Assembly (NCBI RefSeq): GCF_003752155.1
Contig: NZ_RJVG01000007.1
Span: 169,180 to 233,179 of the forward strand
Reading direction: 5' to 3'
DNA length: 64,000 nt
From: Mobilisporobacter senegalensis
Lineage (GTDB): Bacteria; Bacillota; Clostridia; Lachnospirales; Lachnospiraceae
Below are positions 1 through 8,807 of the stretch, one piece after another. The notes beneath the pieces were generated by a model. It did no database searches. It was not told the origin of the DNA and saw nothing but the letters and a program-made list of their open reading frames with translations. The translations under genes and the position numbers were made by a program. Within the stretch, counting starts at the first letter, position 1, and each line of letters starts with the position of its first letter.

Positions 1-786
1 GGCAAAAACGGAAGAGATTTAGGCGTTATCACTTTAAATATGAATGGTAATGACTTAGCTGGTATAGATATGGAATTACTACCTATTGGCAGCATGAATG
101 AAACCAATAAAGGTAATCCACAAGTTATTCAAATGGTAGAGGAATATAAAAAGCAAGTAGGAAAAGAACTGGATGTTGTAATTGGTCAGGCAGAAAAAGA
201 ATACCCTCATGACAGATTTACCAATGTTTCTGAACTTGGAGAATGGGTTGCCGAAGTAATGAGACAGGCAGGCAGGGCACAGATTGGTATCACCAACGGT
301 GGAGGGATTCGCATTCCTGTGGAAAAAGGTAATATCACAATTGGAACAATGTACAGCTTAATGCCATTTGATAATACAATTGTAACCTTAGAAATGAAAG
401 GTTCCGATATTAAAAAACTATTTGAACATGGTATTGAGAATAAAGAAATCGGTTGGATTCAATATTCAGGTATCAAAGTATTTTATAATCCTGGAAAACC
501 ATATGGTCAAAAGGTAAATTCCATAAAATTAATGGATGGCAGTTTACTTATGATGGATGAATATTATTCTGTTGCAACCAATGATTTTATGGCTGAAAAT
601 GGCGATAATTATGATTTTTCCAAAGCAATTGAGGTAAATAACACAAATATACCAATTCGTGATGTATTAATTCAATATATCAAAGAACATGGTAAGCTGA
701 ACTTTAATAGTAAAAATGTCTTAATTGAAGGAAAAGATATCTCAGCGAATCAAAAAGATATTATAAAGGGTAAAAAAGCCGCATAA
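1..786 (+). CDS. 5'-nucleotidase / 2',3'-cyclic phosphodiesterase family, C-terminal part (5' end outside window)
   Basis: The reading frame is open from base 1, so the gene begins upstream; 261 residues are visible. They match the C-terminal substrate-binding domain of UshA/CpdB-type metallophosphoesterases, which dephosphorylate nucleotides outside the cell or at the cell surface. The signatures are NGGGIR near residue 99, followed by a GTMYSLMPFDNTIV segment, and TNDFMAENGDNYDF near residue 197, which resembles the nucleobase-stacking loop of the family. The catalytic metal-binding N-terminal domain would be upstream. The protein ends with a short lysine-rich tail (GKKAA) and no visible cell wall anchor. 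It converges with cooS, with a hairpin element between them. Family assignment is confident; substrate is not known. Confidence 0.88.
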   Translation, partial: GKNGRDLGVITLNMNGNDLAGIDMELLPIGSMNETNKGNPQVIQMVEEYKKQVGKELDVVIGQAEKEYPHDRFTNVSELGEWVAEVMRQAGRAQIGITNGGGIRIPVEKGNITIGTMYSLMPFDNTIVTLEMKGSDIKKLFEHGIENKEIGWIQYSGIKVFYNPGKPYGQKVNSIKLMDGSLLMMDEYYSVATNDFMAENGDNYDFSKAIEVNNTNIPIRDVLIQYIKEHGKLNFNSKNVLIEGKDISANQKDIIKGKKAA

Positions 787-818
787 CGCGGAACTTATTT
801 GATGTTGAAATAAAAATA

Positions 819-936
819 AGGCTGTTGTAAAACTATTACGAATAATAAGCAAAGGCTATGCTTTCCCTGTAATCCACTGTGTAAAGGGAGATCATAGCCT
901 TTGTTATAATAATAGGATTAGAAATGCAACAGCCTC
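819..936. repeat. 118-bp hairpin element with terminal AGGCTGTTG/CAACAGCCT repeats
   Basis: Outer arms AGGCTGTTG (819-827) and CAACAGCCT (928-936) are perfect inverses. Inside them lies AAAGGCTATG (851-860) paired with CATAGCCTTT (893-902). The whole 118 bases can fold into one imperfect hairpin. The end sequence resembles that of the larger hairpin at 9462-9645, which suggests a dispersed miniature palindromic element. It sits between two converging genes. Confidence 0.6.
851..902. terminator. bidirectional intrinsic terminator (inner hairpin)
   Basis: A 10-bp stem AAAGGCTATG/CATAGCCTTT plus an inner TCCCT/AGGGA pairing lies between the convergent 5'-nucleotidase and cooS genes. The run of T after the right arm is weak, so termination activity is inferred mainly from position. 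Confidence 0.45.
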
Positions 937-968
937 TATTTACTGAAAGAAGCAGTCCAATAATCAGA

Positions 969-2882
969 TTAACTTAATCCCATCTTCTGCCTCTTCTTTA
1001 AGATATGGGCTTCTATATCATTTGCTACCTGCACCGGATCATCTCCAAGGGCAATTTTCCCTCCCGTAAGACTTTCCACATCCTCTGTCACAAGTTTTAC
1101 CAGATCAGGTGCACCTGTGATAAACGGTGTTGGCGACAGATGGGTATATGCTCCATATGCAACTGCAAAGATACCGTCTATGGTAGCTTTTTGTTCCATC
1201 CATTCCGGAGCTGTCACAGCAATTGGTAAATCTGAAATATCTACATCCAAATGATCTGCTAATGCTGTAACTAACATTGATATCCTACCTGTGTCTGTAC
1301 AAGTACCAAAGCTCAATACCGGTGGAATTCCAAGTGCTTTACATACTCCTTTTAGCCCTTCACCAGCTTCATTGGCTGCATCCAGACTGCACATGCCCGC
1401 AACTTCTAAACCATGGTTACCACATCCGCCGGCAACTACAAGTATGTCCTTTTTTATCAGCTGCTTCGTAAGATTCACTGTATTCCAATCCTGGGGGCCA
1501 TTGCGAAGTGTACTGCAATTTGCTAATGCTACCACTCCTTTGATCTGTCCGCTTGCAATAACATCCACTAAATTATTAAGATCATTTCCTATTGCCTTTA
1601 AAACAGCTTCTGTTGAAAATCCGGCAATCGCCTTTCTCTTGTGTTTTGGAACCATTGGTTTTATATTATCATGTCTCTTCTTAAAATTTTCTATTGCAAT
1701 ATTAATGCACTGTTCTGCCATCTCTTCAGCTTTCCCCGGATAATATGGCATCTCATGATCTGCACCCGGTACCCCAATAATTGTACTTACACTAACAAGA
1801 GCAACTTGATATTTTTCCGCATATTGATCAATTGCCGGCGGAGAACAGTTTTCCTCCATGACAAGGGCATCCACAGTACCGGTTGCAAGGAATGGCTCTA
1901 TAGCTAACCAGTTACCCATCAATCCAACAAATACATCATCCACTTCAAATCTTTGAAGCATCTCCTGACCAGTTTCAATGGAACCTACAATATGGATTCC
2001 CTTTGCTCCTGCCTGTCTGGCTAAATCCTGATATTCCTTCATTTTGGCTTTTTGTAAAGTTGCTACACCGATCCATGGCTGATGTCCATTAAAAGCAATA
2101 TTTACATAATCGGGGTCCATAATACCCAGATCAACATCTACTTCATGAGGCATTGGAGTTCCAAACAGGATATCCTGAGTCATTTCTAATCCAATTTGTG
2201 CAGTATAGATTGTAGACAATCCCAATCGCAGTGCTTTTTTTGCTAAGGATACATAATCACCATCCACATTGGTCAAACAACTTGCGATGGAAAGTTCTAC
2301 TTCATGTTGAACACCAGAAGGATTTATGTGCAGATCCTTCCATAATGGAATCCTTTTCTTAGGGGCAAACGCTTTAACCATGACACTTTCCTGATCCGGA
2401 TTAATTTTCATCTCTCTGTCAAGGAGTTCTGCTAATTGTATCGCCATCTGATTAATACTCTGCTTTGTATCAATACCTGTTTGTTCACACATCCATTTTA
2501 GTTTGTCCTCATCTGTTATTTTAAAAGTTGTCTTCCCTTCACCGGTAGCTTTTAATGTTCGAAAGGCTTCGTATGCATGATGGGCATAGGTTGCCGCACC
2601 CATAATATTTCGCATAAGCAGGTTTCTCATTGCCATGGCATCCGGTCCAATACCACAGACTCCTTTAAAAGCTTGTGCCTTCTCGCTGATTCTGCAGGGC
2701 CCTTGAGTACATAGCTGACAACTAAGCCCTTCCAAACAAAACTTACATCGAATCTTCTCCTGATCTTCCCATCTGGAAAATACACTGGAAAGTCCGTCCT
2801 TTTTAATACGAATAAGCATTTCTTCTACTGAATCGTGATAACTTACACGTCCCTCAAGTTTTTCTAAAATTGTCTCTGCCAT
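969..2882 (-). CDS. cooS: CooS-type carbon monoxide dehydrogenase homologue with incomplete C-cluster motif
   Basis: A 637-residue member of the anaerobic Ni,Fe-CO dehydrogenase catalytic family, the usual length. The N-terminus carries the cluster-binding cysteines C46, C49, C55, C58, C63 (followed by GPCRI) and C76. The usual D-cluster pair CX7C is replaced by CX2C (C46/C49; the later position is S54). Of the C-cluster ligands I can place H267 (GHQP), C346, C456, C487 and C528, plus the lysine in APEWMEQK. The GxCCTG motif that supplies one further cysteine reads GSIETG (residues 300-305), so that ligand is missing. In the family this change is known from CooS-V of Carboxydothermus, reported to hold an Fe-S-O hybrid cluster and to lack CO oxidation. 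No cooC, cooF or acetyl-CoA synthase gene is nearby. Start ATG is preceded by CGGAGG. Confidence 0.9.
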   Translation of the reverse strand: MAETILEKLEGRVSYHDSVEEMLIRIKKDGLSSVFSRWEDQEKIRCKFCLEGLSCQLCTQGPCRISEKAQAFKGVCGIGPDAMAMRNLLMRNIMGAATYAHHAYEAFRTLKATGEGKTTFKITDEDKLKWMCEQTGIDTKQSINQMAIQLAELLDREMKINPDQESVMVKAFAPKKRIPLWKDLHINPSGVQHEVELSIASCLTNVDGDYVSLAKKALRLGLSTIYTAQIGLEMTQDILFGTPMPHEVDVDLGIMDPDYVNIAFNGHQPWIGVATLQKAKMKEYQDLARQAGAKGIHIVGSIETGQEMLQRFEVDDVFVGLMGNWLAIEPFLATGTVDALVMEENCSPPAIDQYAEKYQVALVSVSTIIGVPGADHEMPYYPGKAEEMAEQCINIAIENFKKRHDNIKPMVPKHKRKAIAGFSTEAVLKAIGNDLNNLVDVIASGQIKGVVALANCSTLRNGPQDWNTVNLTKQLIKKDILVVAGGCGNHGLEVAGMCSLDAANEAGEGLKGVCKALGIPPVLSFGTCTDTGRISMLVTALADHLDVDISDLPIAVTAPEWMEQKATIDGIFAVAYGAYTHLSPTPFITGAPDLVKLVTEDVESLTGGKIALGDDPVQVANDIEAHILKKRQKMGLS

Positions 2883-2965
2883 AATAACCTCCGTTTATCA
2901 TTTATTCTTTTTTAATATGTCCATTCATATAATTTAAATGCAAAATTTCCCTTAAATAAATTCAA

Positions 2966-4402
2966 CTAACTTTTCTCTTTCTCTCTCTTTGTAAGTTCAT
3001 CTGAAATCTCCATGGATAACTGTTCTCTATTTTGCTTATAAAGTCCTTGCATTTTCTCCTTATGAGCTGTCCTGTATCTCAAAATAAGATAGATGACCCC
3101 ATATATTCCCGTCATAACAATTCCTGCTATAAAGCCAGAACTCTGACCGGGAACTAATGGCATGGAAAAAATTGATATCAGTAAGCATATTAAAACAATG
3201 AGAGATGTATAAGGATAGCCGCACATCTGGCACTTTCCATCTGAAGGGAATCCATTCTTTTTACGATACCTGATATGGGTGGCAACAATTACTGTATAAG
3301 CAAATAAAAGAGAAAATCCACCTGAACTAATTAAGAAAATATAAACCTCAGGAAGCAATAACCCAAATCCAAGAGCTAAAAGCATTGCAAATCCTGAAAA
3401 TAAAATCCCCCTAAACGGAATATCCGTTTTCTCCTTTAACCATACAGGAGCCTGTCCCACTTCTGCCAAAGACCGCATCATTCTTCCCAGCCCAAACATA
3501 GCTGCCAGCATAGTAGAAAGAATCGCTGTGATTAATACAATGTTAATTGCTGTTCCGGCCCACCCCATTCCCCAACGGTTTAAAGCTGCTACCATTGGGC
3601 TTGTATCATCTGTAAGTGTTGCTGTTGGAATGAGGGGAAGTAATAAACCAATTGACAAAACATAGAATCCAACAAGACAAAAAACAGTATATCGAATTGC
3701 TTTAGGTACTGTTTCCGATGGATTATCTGTTTCGGATGCTGCCAATCCGATCACTTCAAAACCTGCATAAGAAAACATAACAAGAAGCATACTCCCTGCA
3801 ATTCCTCCAATCCCTCCTGGAATGAAAGAACGGTTTGATAATTCGCCTGCTCCTATTCCTTTGGTTCCGGGAATACCTCCAGTGATCAATAGTATGGCTA
3901 TTATAATGAATATAAAAATTGCCAATATTTTTACAGCCGCCAGACCACTTTCCAATTTACTTAGTTTATCTGCACCTAATAAATTAAGCAGCGTTACTCC
4001 GACTATAATGAAACTTCCCAGGACTGCAATTGATATTCCCGGAGACCATTGACGTATCAATATAGAAACCGCTGTTGCCTCACTTGACATGGCTAATACC
4101 ATACCCGTCCAGTATACCCATCCTACGACAAATCCCACACCAGGACCATATGCCTCTGTTGCATAAGTTCGAAAAGATCCTGCTGTCGGGTTGTGTACTG
4201 TCATCTCAGACAAGGCATAAAGGATAAAATAAACTAATACTCCTCCAATAATAAAAGATAATAAAATGGAGGGGCCTGCTGCTCTGATAGCTACAGATGA
4301 GCCCAGAAAAAAAGAACCACCTATTACAGTCCCTAATGCCATCATCGTTAGCTGCCAAGCTGACAAACCTTTCGAATGTTTCCCTTTGTTTTTATTCTCC
4401 AT
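2966..4402 (-). CDS. APC superfamily amino acid permease
   Basis: A 478-residue integral membrane protein with about 12 hydrophobic segments. It begins with the amino acid permease signature: GLSAWQLTMMALGTVIGGSF near residues 13-32, matching the unwound TM1 substrate site of the AAT/APC family, and an SEMTVHNPTAGSFRTYA stretch after TM3. It should import an amino acid with a proton. The particular substrate cannot be read from sequence. It lies 83 bases upstream of cooS in the same direction, so read-through is possible, though cooS has its own ribosome binding site. A charged C-terminal tail of about 30 residues follows the last helix. Confidence 0.87.
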   Translation of the reverse strand: MENKNKGKHSKGLSAWQLTMMALGTVIGGSFFLGSSVAIRAAGPSILLSFIIGGVLVYFILYALSEMTVHNPTAGSFRTYATEAYGPGVGFVVGWVYWTGMVLAMSSEATAVSILIRQWSPGISIAVLGSFIIVGVTLLNLLGADKLSKLESGLAAVKILAIFIFIIIAILLITGGIPGTKGIGAGELSNRSFIPGGIGGIAGSMLLVMFSYAGFEVIGLAASETDNPSETVPKAIRYTVFCLVGFYVLSIGLLLPLIPTATLTDDTSPMVAALNRWGMGWAGTAINIVLITAILSTMLAAMFGLGRMMRSLAEVGQAPVWLKEKTDIPFRGILFSGFAMLLALGFGLLLPEVYIFLISSGGFSLLFAYTVIVATHIRYRKKNGFPSDGKCQMCGYPYTSLIVLICLLISIFSMPLVPGQSSGFIAGIVMTGIYGVIYLILRYRTAHKEKMQGLYKQNREQLSMEISDELTKREKEKS

Positions 4403-4495
4403 AATCGTTCCTATTTCCCTTATCGATAATATTTTTAAATATTATTCCTAAATTGAGAAAATATATTCCATCGAATCTGCCTGGTGTATGACGAT

Positions 4496-4533
4496 AAAAA
4501 TTCCCTCGAAATTATAATAATCGAGGGAATTTT
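4496..4533. terminator. intrinsic terminator
   Basis: AAAAATTCCCTCGA (4496-4509) pairs perfectly with TCGAGGGAATTTT (4521-4533). On the minus strand it follows the 33-residue gene at 4537-4638 directly. Confidence 0.75.
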
Positions 4534-4536
4534 AAT

Positions 4537-4638
4537 TTATTTTTGTTTTTTAGCTGAATTCGTAGTTGTATTCTGAGTAGATGTCTTATTGGATGTCTGT
4601 TTCTTTTTTGGTGCCTTTTTTGGATTTTTATCTCCCAT
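4537..4638 (-). CDS. small lysine-rich protein (33 aa)
   Basis: A short ORF reading MGDKNPKKAPKKK at its start and NTTTNSAKKQK at its end. It has a GGAAGTGATC ribosome binding region just upstream and its stop codon abuts a strong terminator, so it looks like a complete transcription unit. Very small basic proteins beginning MGDK(S/N)PK occur widely in Firmicutes and Bacteroidetes without known function. No membrane segment or cysteine is present. It could bind nucleic acid through its charge, but that is only inference. Confidence 0.6.
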   Translation of the reverse strand: MGDKNPKKAPKKKQTSNKTSTQNTTTNSAKKQK

Positions 4639-4848
4639 TAGATCACTTCCTTCTATAGAAATTTATCAGATGACCAGCGGCGCTTCCTTCAAAACTTGTA
4701 TTGCCGCTTGACCTCAATACTTATATTGTATAGTCAATTATAAACCAAGTCAAATAATAATTAAATTTCTTTGCGATATTATTTTGAATTATTCGACAAT
4801 TTATGTTGACTTTTCGTGCTATCCAATTTGATTTTTAATTATTGCATT

Positions 4849-4878
4849 TACAGTATTTAAGTATTTCTAAATACTGTA
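4849..4878. promoter_or_regulatory. 11-bp inverted repeat upstream of the ECF sigma gene
   Basis: TACAGTATTTA (4849-4859) and TAAATACTGTA (4868-4878) are perfect inverses separated by 8 bases. They lie about 100 bases before the sigma factor start and have no T-run, so they look like an operator rather than a terminator. The rest of the 342-base gap 4639-4980 is AT-rich and shows nothing else I can name. Confidence 0.45.
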
Positions 4879-4980
4879 GCCAGAATATAGGAAATACTAT
4901 TATAAATAATTAAATTTTATTTTTTCATTTGAGACATTTCATTCTTTTAATTTGTATTATTAGTGAAAGGGGGAATGAAC

Positions 4981-5457
4981 ATGGTATATAATGGCGCCAT
5001 AAACCCATTAGAACAACTTATTAAGACCTATTCCAATATGCTGTTAAAGATTGCCTTCACCTATGTTAAAAATACAGCGGATGCAGAGGATATCGTACAA
5101 GATGTTTTTGTAAAGGTATTTGAAAAGAATCCGGATTTTACCAGTGAAGAACATAGAAAAGCATGGTTGATAAGATCTACTATAAACAAAGCAAAAAACT
5201 ATTTAAGCTCTTCTATATTTCGAAAGAACGTTCCATTAGATGAAGAATTAAGCTACTTGCCAAAAGAAGAGAGCAGCGTGCTTGGAGCAGTTATGAATTT
5301 GCCGGCAAAATACCGGCTTGTAATCCATCTATACTATTATGAGGGGTATTCAGCAGAAGAAATTGCTTTGACATTGGGAAAGAGGTCTTCAACGATCCGG
5401 ACCCAGTTACAGCGGGGAAGAGCATTACTAAAACAAGAGTTAAAAGGAGAATGGTAA
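4981..5457 (+). CDS. ECF-type RNA polymerase sigma-70 family factor
   Basis: A 158-residue protein with sigma region 2 (about residues 10-75: AEDIVQDVFVKVFEKN resembles the core-binding helix) and region 4 (about 100-155: LPAKYRLVIHLYYYEGYSAEEIA followed by a helix-turn-helix). No sigma 1.1 or 3 region is present, as expected for extracytoplasmic-function factors. I chose ATG 4981 because AAAGGGGG lies about 8 bases upstream; the in-frame GTG at 4963 and ATG at 4975 have no suitably placed Shine-Dalgarno sequence. It is followed one base later by a membrane protein that is the likely anti-sigma factor, so it probably senses envelope stress. Confidence 0.88.
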   Translation: MVYNGAINPLEQLIKTYSNMLLKIAFTYVKNTADAEDIVQDVFVKVFEKNPDFTSEEHRKAWLIRSTINKAKNYLSSSIFRKNVPLDEELSYLPKEESSVLGAVMNLPAKYRLVIHLYYYEGYSAEEIALTLGKRSSTIRTQLQRGRALLKQELKGEW

Positions 5458-5458
5458 T

Positions 5459-6772
5459 ATGAAAAAAGATATTTATAAAAAAAGTATGGATCATATAAGA
5501 TTCAACACTAATTTTGAAGAAGAAGTAATAAGGTATTGTGAAAATAAAAATTCAAAAAAAGAGAGGATATTGATGAAAAGATTTATTCCTGTTGCAGGTG
5601 CTTTAGCTGCAATCCTTTGTCTTATTGCAGTGAATAACATATTTATCAAGGCCCCCGCAAATATTCCAAATAACGTAAACACAGATTCAAGTATAAATGA
5701 ATTAAATGCACTTTATGTCAAAAATTTTACATTGAATAATCACCAGGCTGAGTATAAACTTTTAACTGAAAATGAAGCAAAATCATTGGATTTTTCAACA
5801 ACAAAAGGGAAGTTATTAACAGAGACTACAGATGGAATGAAAGTATATCAAATTGCAGATAGAAATGATCTGGTCTATATTCTGATCAACGATGAACTAT
5901 ATCAATTCTTCCGATTCACAGGGGAAGATGGAAACTATGGATTTTCCGATATTTTATCAATTTATGGAATTCAGAATCCAGATGATATAAAAGAAGTTAT
6001 TGTAAAATCATCTAATCCTGATGAATCAATAAAAGATATCTTATTGACAGATGCAGATATAGAAATGTTCTATAATCAATTATTAACGATGAAATCATTA
6101 AAAGAAGAGGAATTTTCAAAACAGATTGAAGATAGTGGCTATCAATTTGTTCCGGGGGATGAATTTAAAGAAAGAACAGTACAAATTCTTACATCATCCG
6201 GAGAAACTTTAGTATTAAATTATAATCCATTGAACAAGTATTTAACTCAGGGAGGCTATGCTTTCTTTGACAAACTGGAAGATAATTTTAATAGCTGGCT
6301 GATAAAAACTGCTGAAATTGATATAAGCGCTGATTATAGTAATAAGATCATAGATCAGAATATGGAAGGAGAGGCCGCCTCAAAAATCCTTGAATGGGTA
6401 AATACAAATGGATATCCTGATTATTATGCAGGTGTATATTTAAATGATAATGGAAAAGTTGTAGTATTATTGACTGATGATTCTGCTACAAATAAGGATG
6501 AAATCAGAAAAATTGCTTCCAGTACAGATATAATATTCCAAAAGGCAATTCATTCCTATAATTACTTAACTGAGATTCAAAACAAAATCAGTGAAAAAAT
6601 GCAAAATGGAGAATTCTCTTTCATCTCTTCTTCGGGAATTATGGAAGATAAAAACTATATTGAAGTAGGTATTGTATCCGCAAGTGACAGTGAGATCGAT
6701 GAATTATTAAAACTGGACCCTACCGGTTCTGCGATTAAAGTAGTTGATTCTGGAAACTTAAGTATCTATTAA
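5459..6772 (+). CDS. membrane-anchored anti-sigma factor-like protein
   Basis: A 437-residue protein coupled to the sigma gene (the stop of one and start of the next are one base apart). Residues 1-40 are cytoplasmic and basic, the expected sigma-binding part; one transmembrane segment spans about 42-63; the remaining 370 residues would be extracytoplasmic. The outer part has no motif I recognise but alternates beta-rich and acidic stretches. Topology and position are those of ECF anti-sigma sensors of the Firmicutes. No CHCC zinc motif is visible, so it is not a ZAS-type anti-sigma. Function is inferred from context. Confidence 0.7.
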   Translation: MKKDIYKKSMDHIRFNTNFEEEVIRYCENKNSKKERILMKRFIPVAGALAAILCLIAVNNIFIKAPANIPNNVNTDSSINELNALYVKNFTLNNHQAEYKLLTENEAKSLDFSTTKGKLLTETTDGMKVYQIADRNDLVYILINDELYQFFRFTGEDGNYGFSDILSIYGIQNPDDIKEVIVKSSNPDESIKDILLTDADIEMFYNQLLTMKSLKEEEFSKQIEDSGYQFVPGDEFKERTVQILTSSGETLVLNYNPLNKYLTQGGYAFFDKLEDNFNSWLIKTAEIDISADYSNKIIDQNMEGEAASKILEWVNTNGYPDYYAGVYLNDNGKVVVLLTDDSATNKDEIRKIASSTDIIFQKAIHSYNYLTEIQNKISEKMQNGEFSFISSSGIMEDKNYIEVGIVSASDSEIDELLKLDPTGSAIKVVDSGNLSIY

Positions 6773-6784
6773 TTATTATAGTCA

Positions 6785-6826
6785 AAGAAGGGGCTACGTT
6801 TCATTACTTCGTTCGTAGTCCCTTCT
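6785..6826 (+). terminator. intrinsic terminator after the sigma/anti-sigma operon
   Basis: AAAGAAGGGGCTACG pairs with CGTAGTCCCTTCTTT across a short loop and is followed by TTTATT. The reverse strand also ends in a T-rich run, so it may serve the convergent lipoprotein gene too. Confidence 0.8.
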
Positions 6827-6861
6827 TTTTATTCTGTCAATTACGATGATTAATCAGATAA

Positions 6862-7479
6862 TTATTTTTGTACTTCTTGTTTTCCTGTTACCTTTGATTC
6901 TGCATCCATTTTGAAACCAGTTTTTGCATCATCACTGTTGAAATAAATGTTACCATCCACTGTTGCATCAACTAATTGAAAATCTTTGGTCTCAACATAT
7001 AAATCGCCCTTAAATGTTCCATGCTGGATACTTGCTGCTGGACTTTTAATTGTTAATTTAGGAGCAGTTAATGTAAATCTATTGGTTACTGTCCGATCTT
7101 CATCCTGGGTGTAAAGGGCTATTTTACGTTGAATCTCATCTTTATTATTCTTAAAATCTCCTTCAAGAACAAGATCTTTATTAAAGCTTAAATCTTTTAA
7201 AGCACATATGATCCAGGTTCCATCAGTTCCCAGCGCTTTCTCAAAATCTTCTTCTTTATTTACGATAGAAGCTGTTGTTGTTGCATCTGTTTCTTCATCA
7301 TTTGCATCATCGGTAGTATCATCAGCAACATCATCGGTGGTATCATCCGTAGCATCATCCGTATCTTCAGTGGTATCTTCGTTCGTATCTGGAGTAGTGC
7401 CATCCTTATTATTACATCCTACAAATGCAAATAAAGATGAAATTAATAACGTTAATAAAAACAATCTTTTAATTTTCAT
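6862..7479 (-). CDS. lipoprotein with Thr/Asp-rich repeat linker
   Basis: A 205-residue secreted lipoprotein. The signal peptide MKIKRLFLLTLLISSLFAF ends in a lipobox with lipid-modified C22 (FVGC). Residues about 27-68 form a low-complexity linker made of TDD/DDT units (ATDDTTDDVADDTTDD), presumably spacing the domain from the membrane. The C-terminal part (about 75-205) carries beta-strand-like repeats (LTIKSPAASIQHGTFKGDLY and VDGNIYFNSDD) as in right-handed beta-helix or polymer-forming cell-envelope proteins. No catalytic motif is visible. A TAGGAGGAAT ribosome binding site precedes the ATG. Role unknown. Confidence 0.75.
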   Translation of the reverse strand: MKIKRLFLLTLLISSLFAFVGCNNKDGTTPDTNEDTTEDTDDATDDTTDDVADDTTDDANDEETDATTTASIVNKEEDFEKALGTDGTWIICALKDLSFNKDLVLEGDFKNNKDEIQRKIALYTQDEDRTVTNRFTLTAPKLTIKSPAASIQHGTFKGDLYVETKDFQLVDATVDGNIYFNSDDAKTGFKMDAESKVTGKQEVQK

Positions 7480-7607
7480 AATATTCCTCCTAATTAAGTT
7501 AAACTTTGTATTTAGTATTAGCAGGATTATTTTTATTATTCAAATGTAATTTAGAGTTACTCTATTGTTTATGTAAATTTTTATTTTAAAATTTTCTTTA
7601 ATAAAAA

Positions 7608-8807
7608 CTAATTATCACATTTTACTGAATTTTGCTTCATGGCAGCAATCATTACTGTTATAGCATAACCAATTATGAATATTCCTGCTATGATCCATAT
7701 TCCGGAAAATTTCAAATATGTAATTGAGAAACTTGAAAATACAGATGCACACATTGCACCCAGTTGAAAAATCAATGAATTTAATGAAAGGATACTTGCT
7801 CTTAAATTACCTGGTACTATCTTATTAATTAAAGTACTTTCTACTACATTACTGGTACCAAACAACATATAAACAGCAACATACCAAAATACAAATTTAA
7901 CTTCATTTTGTGAAATACCAAATAATATAATGCAGGCACCAAGATTGAAACGACAGATATTATATATCTTCCACCACTTGTTTTTAAATTTAATTAATAA
8001 AATATTAGAAATAGTATTTCCAATTGTAATTGCCATAAACCCGAAAAAAGTTATGATTCCTAAAAGCCAGGTGCCATTATTAGTAATATATAATTCTCTA
8101 AATGCTGGCTGCCAGTATGTTTCTACAGTCATTATCATAAATCCAGATAAAAAAACTCCCCCTAAGATCAGTTTGAATTTAGAAGAAGAATGAACCATTG
8201 CTCCTCCCTTTTTTAAATGTTCCCGTAATGGTATTCTTTGTTTCATTTCTTTACTCCCGTCTTCCTTTACAATCATTAGGCATAACAGAAATAAGATAGT
8301 CAAAAATAATAATTTTGCAATAATACTGGCAATATAATCACCACTTATCTGGGCAATAAATCCTCCCATAATACCGCCAAAAGCAAGCCCCCATCCTTCT
8401 AATAATGCAATGCGGGTAGTAATTTTAGATAAATGTCCATCCCCTTGTTTCTTAAGAGTCTGATCTATAAACAAGGCATCCAGGCTTCCCGAAGCAAATG
8501 CACGGCCTAAACCATTAAAAATCATTGCAAGAACTAAATAGGAAAAATTTGTGGCTAATAATATACATAAAAAAGATATAAATTGAAGAAAACAGGAAAT
8601 TAAAAAAACCACTTTTCGGCCAAGTAAATCGGCACATATACCACTAGGTAATTCAAAACTTAATAAAGTAATTGAATAGACAATCAATAAAATCGGTAAT
8701 GTTTGTATATCTGCCCCTTTTTCCAAGAGAATCAAATTGTGGAGCGGTACTAATAATCCCAATGTGAAACTATTAGTAAACAGAATTATTTGTTGTATTT
8801 TATCCAT
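7608..8807 (-). CDS. MFS transporter
   Basis: About 400 residues with 12 predicted transmembrane segments. The loop between helices 2 and 3 reads GICADLLGRKVVFLI, the major facilitator motif A (G-x3-D-x2-G-R/K). I placed the start at ATG 8807 (MDKIQQIILF) because GGGGAGGAA lies immediately upstream; a longer in-frame extension to 8888 has no such signal and lies entirely inside the upstream gene. The start overlaps the stop of the ArsR-like regulator by 8 bases (ATGGATAA), so the two are translationally coupled. Probably a drug or metabolite exporter controlled by that regulator; substrate unknown. Confidence 0.82.
   Translation of the reverse strand: MDKIQQIILFTNSFTLGLLVPLHNLILLEKGADIQTLPILLIVYSITLLSFELPSGICADLLGRKVVFLISCFLQFISFLCILLATNFSYLVLAMIFNGLGRAFASGSLDALFIDQTLKKQGDGHLSKITTRIALLEGWGLAFGGIMGGFIAQISGDYIASIIAKLLFLTILFLLCLMIVKEDGSKEMKQRIPLREHLKKGGAMVHSSSKFKLILGGVFLSGFMIMTVETYWQPAFRELYITNNGTWLLGIITFFGFMAITIGNTISNILLIKFKNKWWKIYNICRFNLGACIILFGISQNEVKFVFWYVAVYMLFGTSNVVESTLINKIVPGNLRASILSLNSLIFQLGAMCASVFSSFSITYLKFSGIWIIAGIFIIGYAITVMIAAMKQNSVKCDN

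Noticed and set aside
7208..7549. Open frame of 113 codons on the plus strand rich in valine/serine
   Set aside because: It is the reverse of the TDD/DDT repeat region of the lipoprotein gene; low complexity explains its openness and no ribosome binding site is present.
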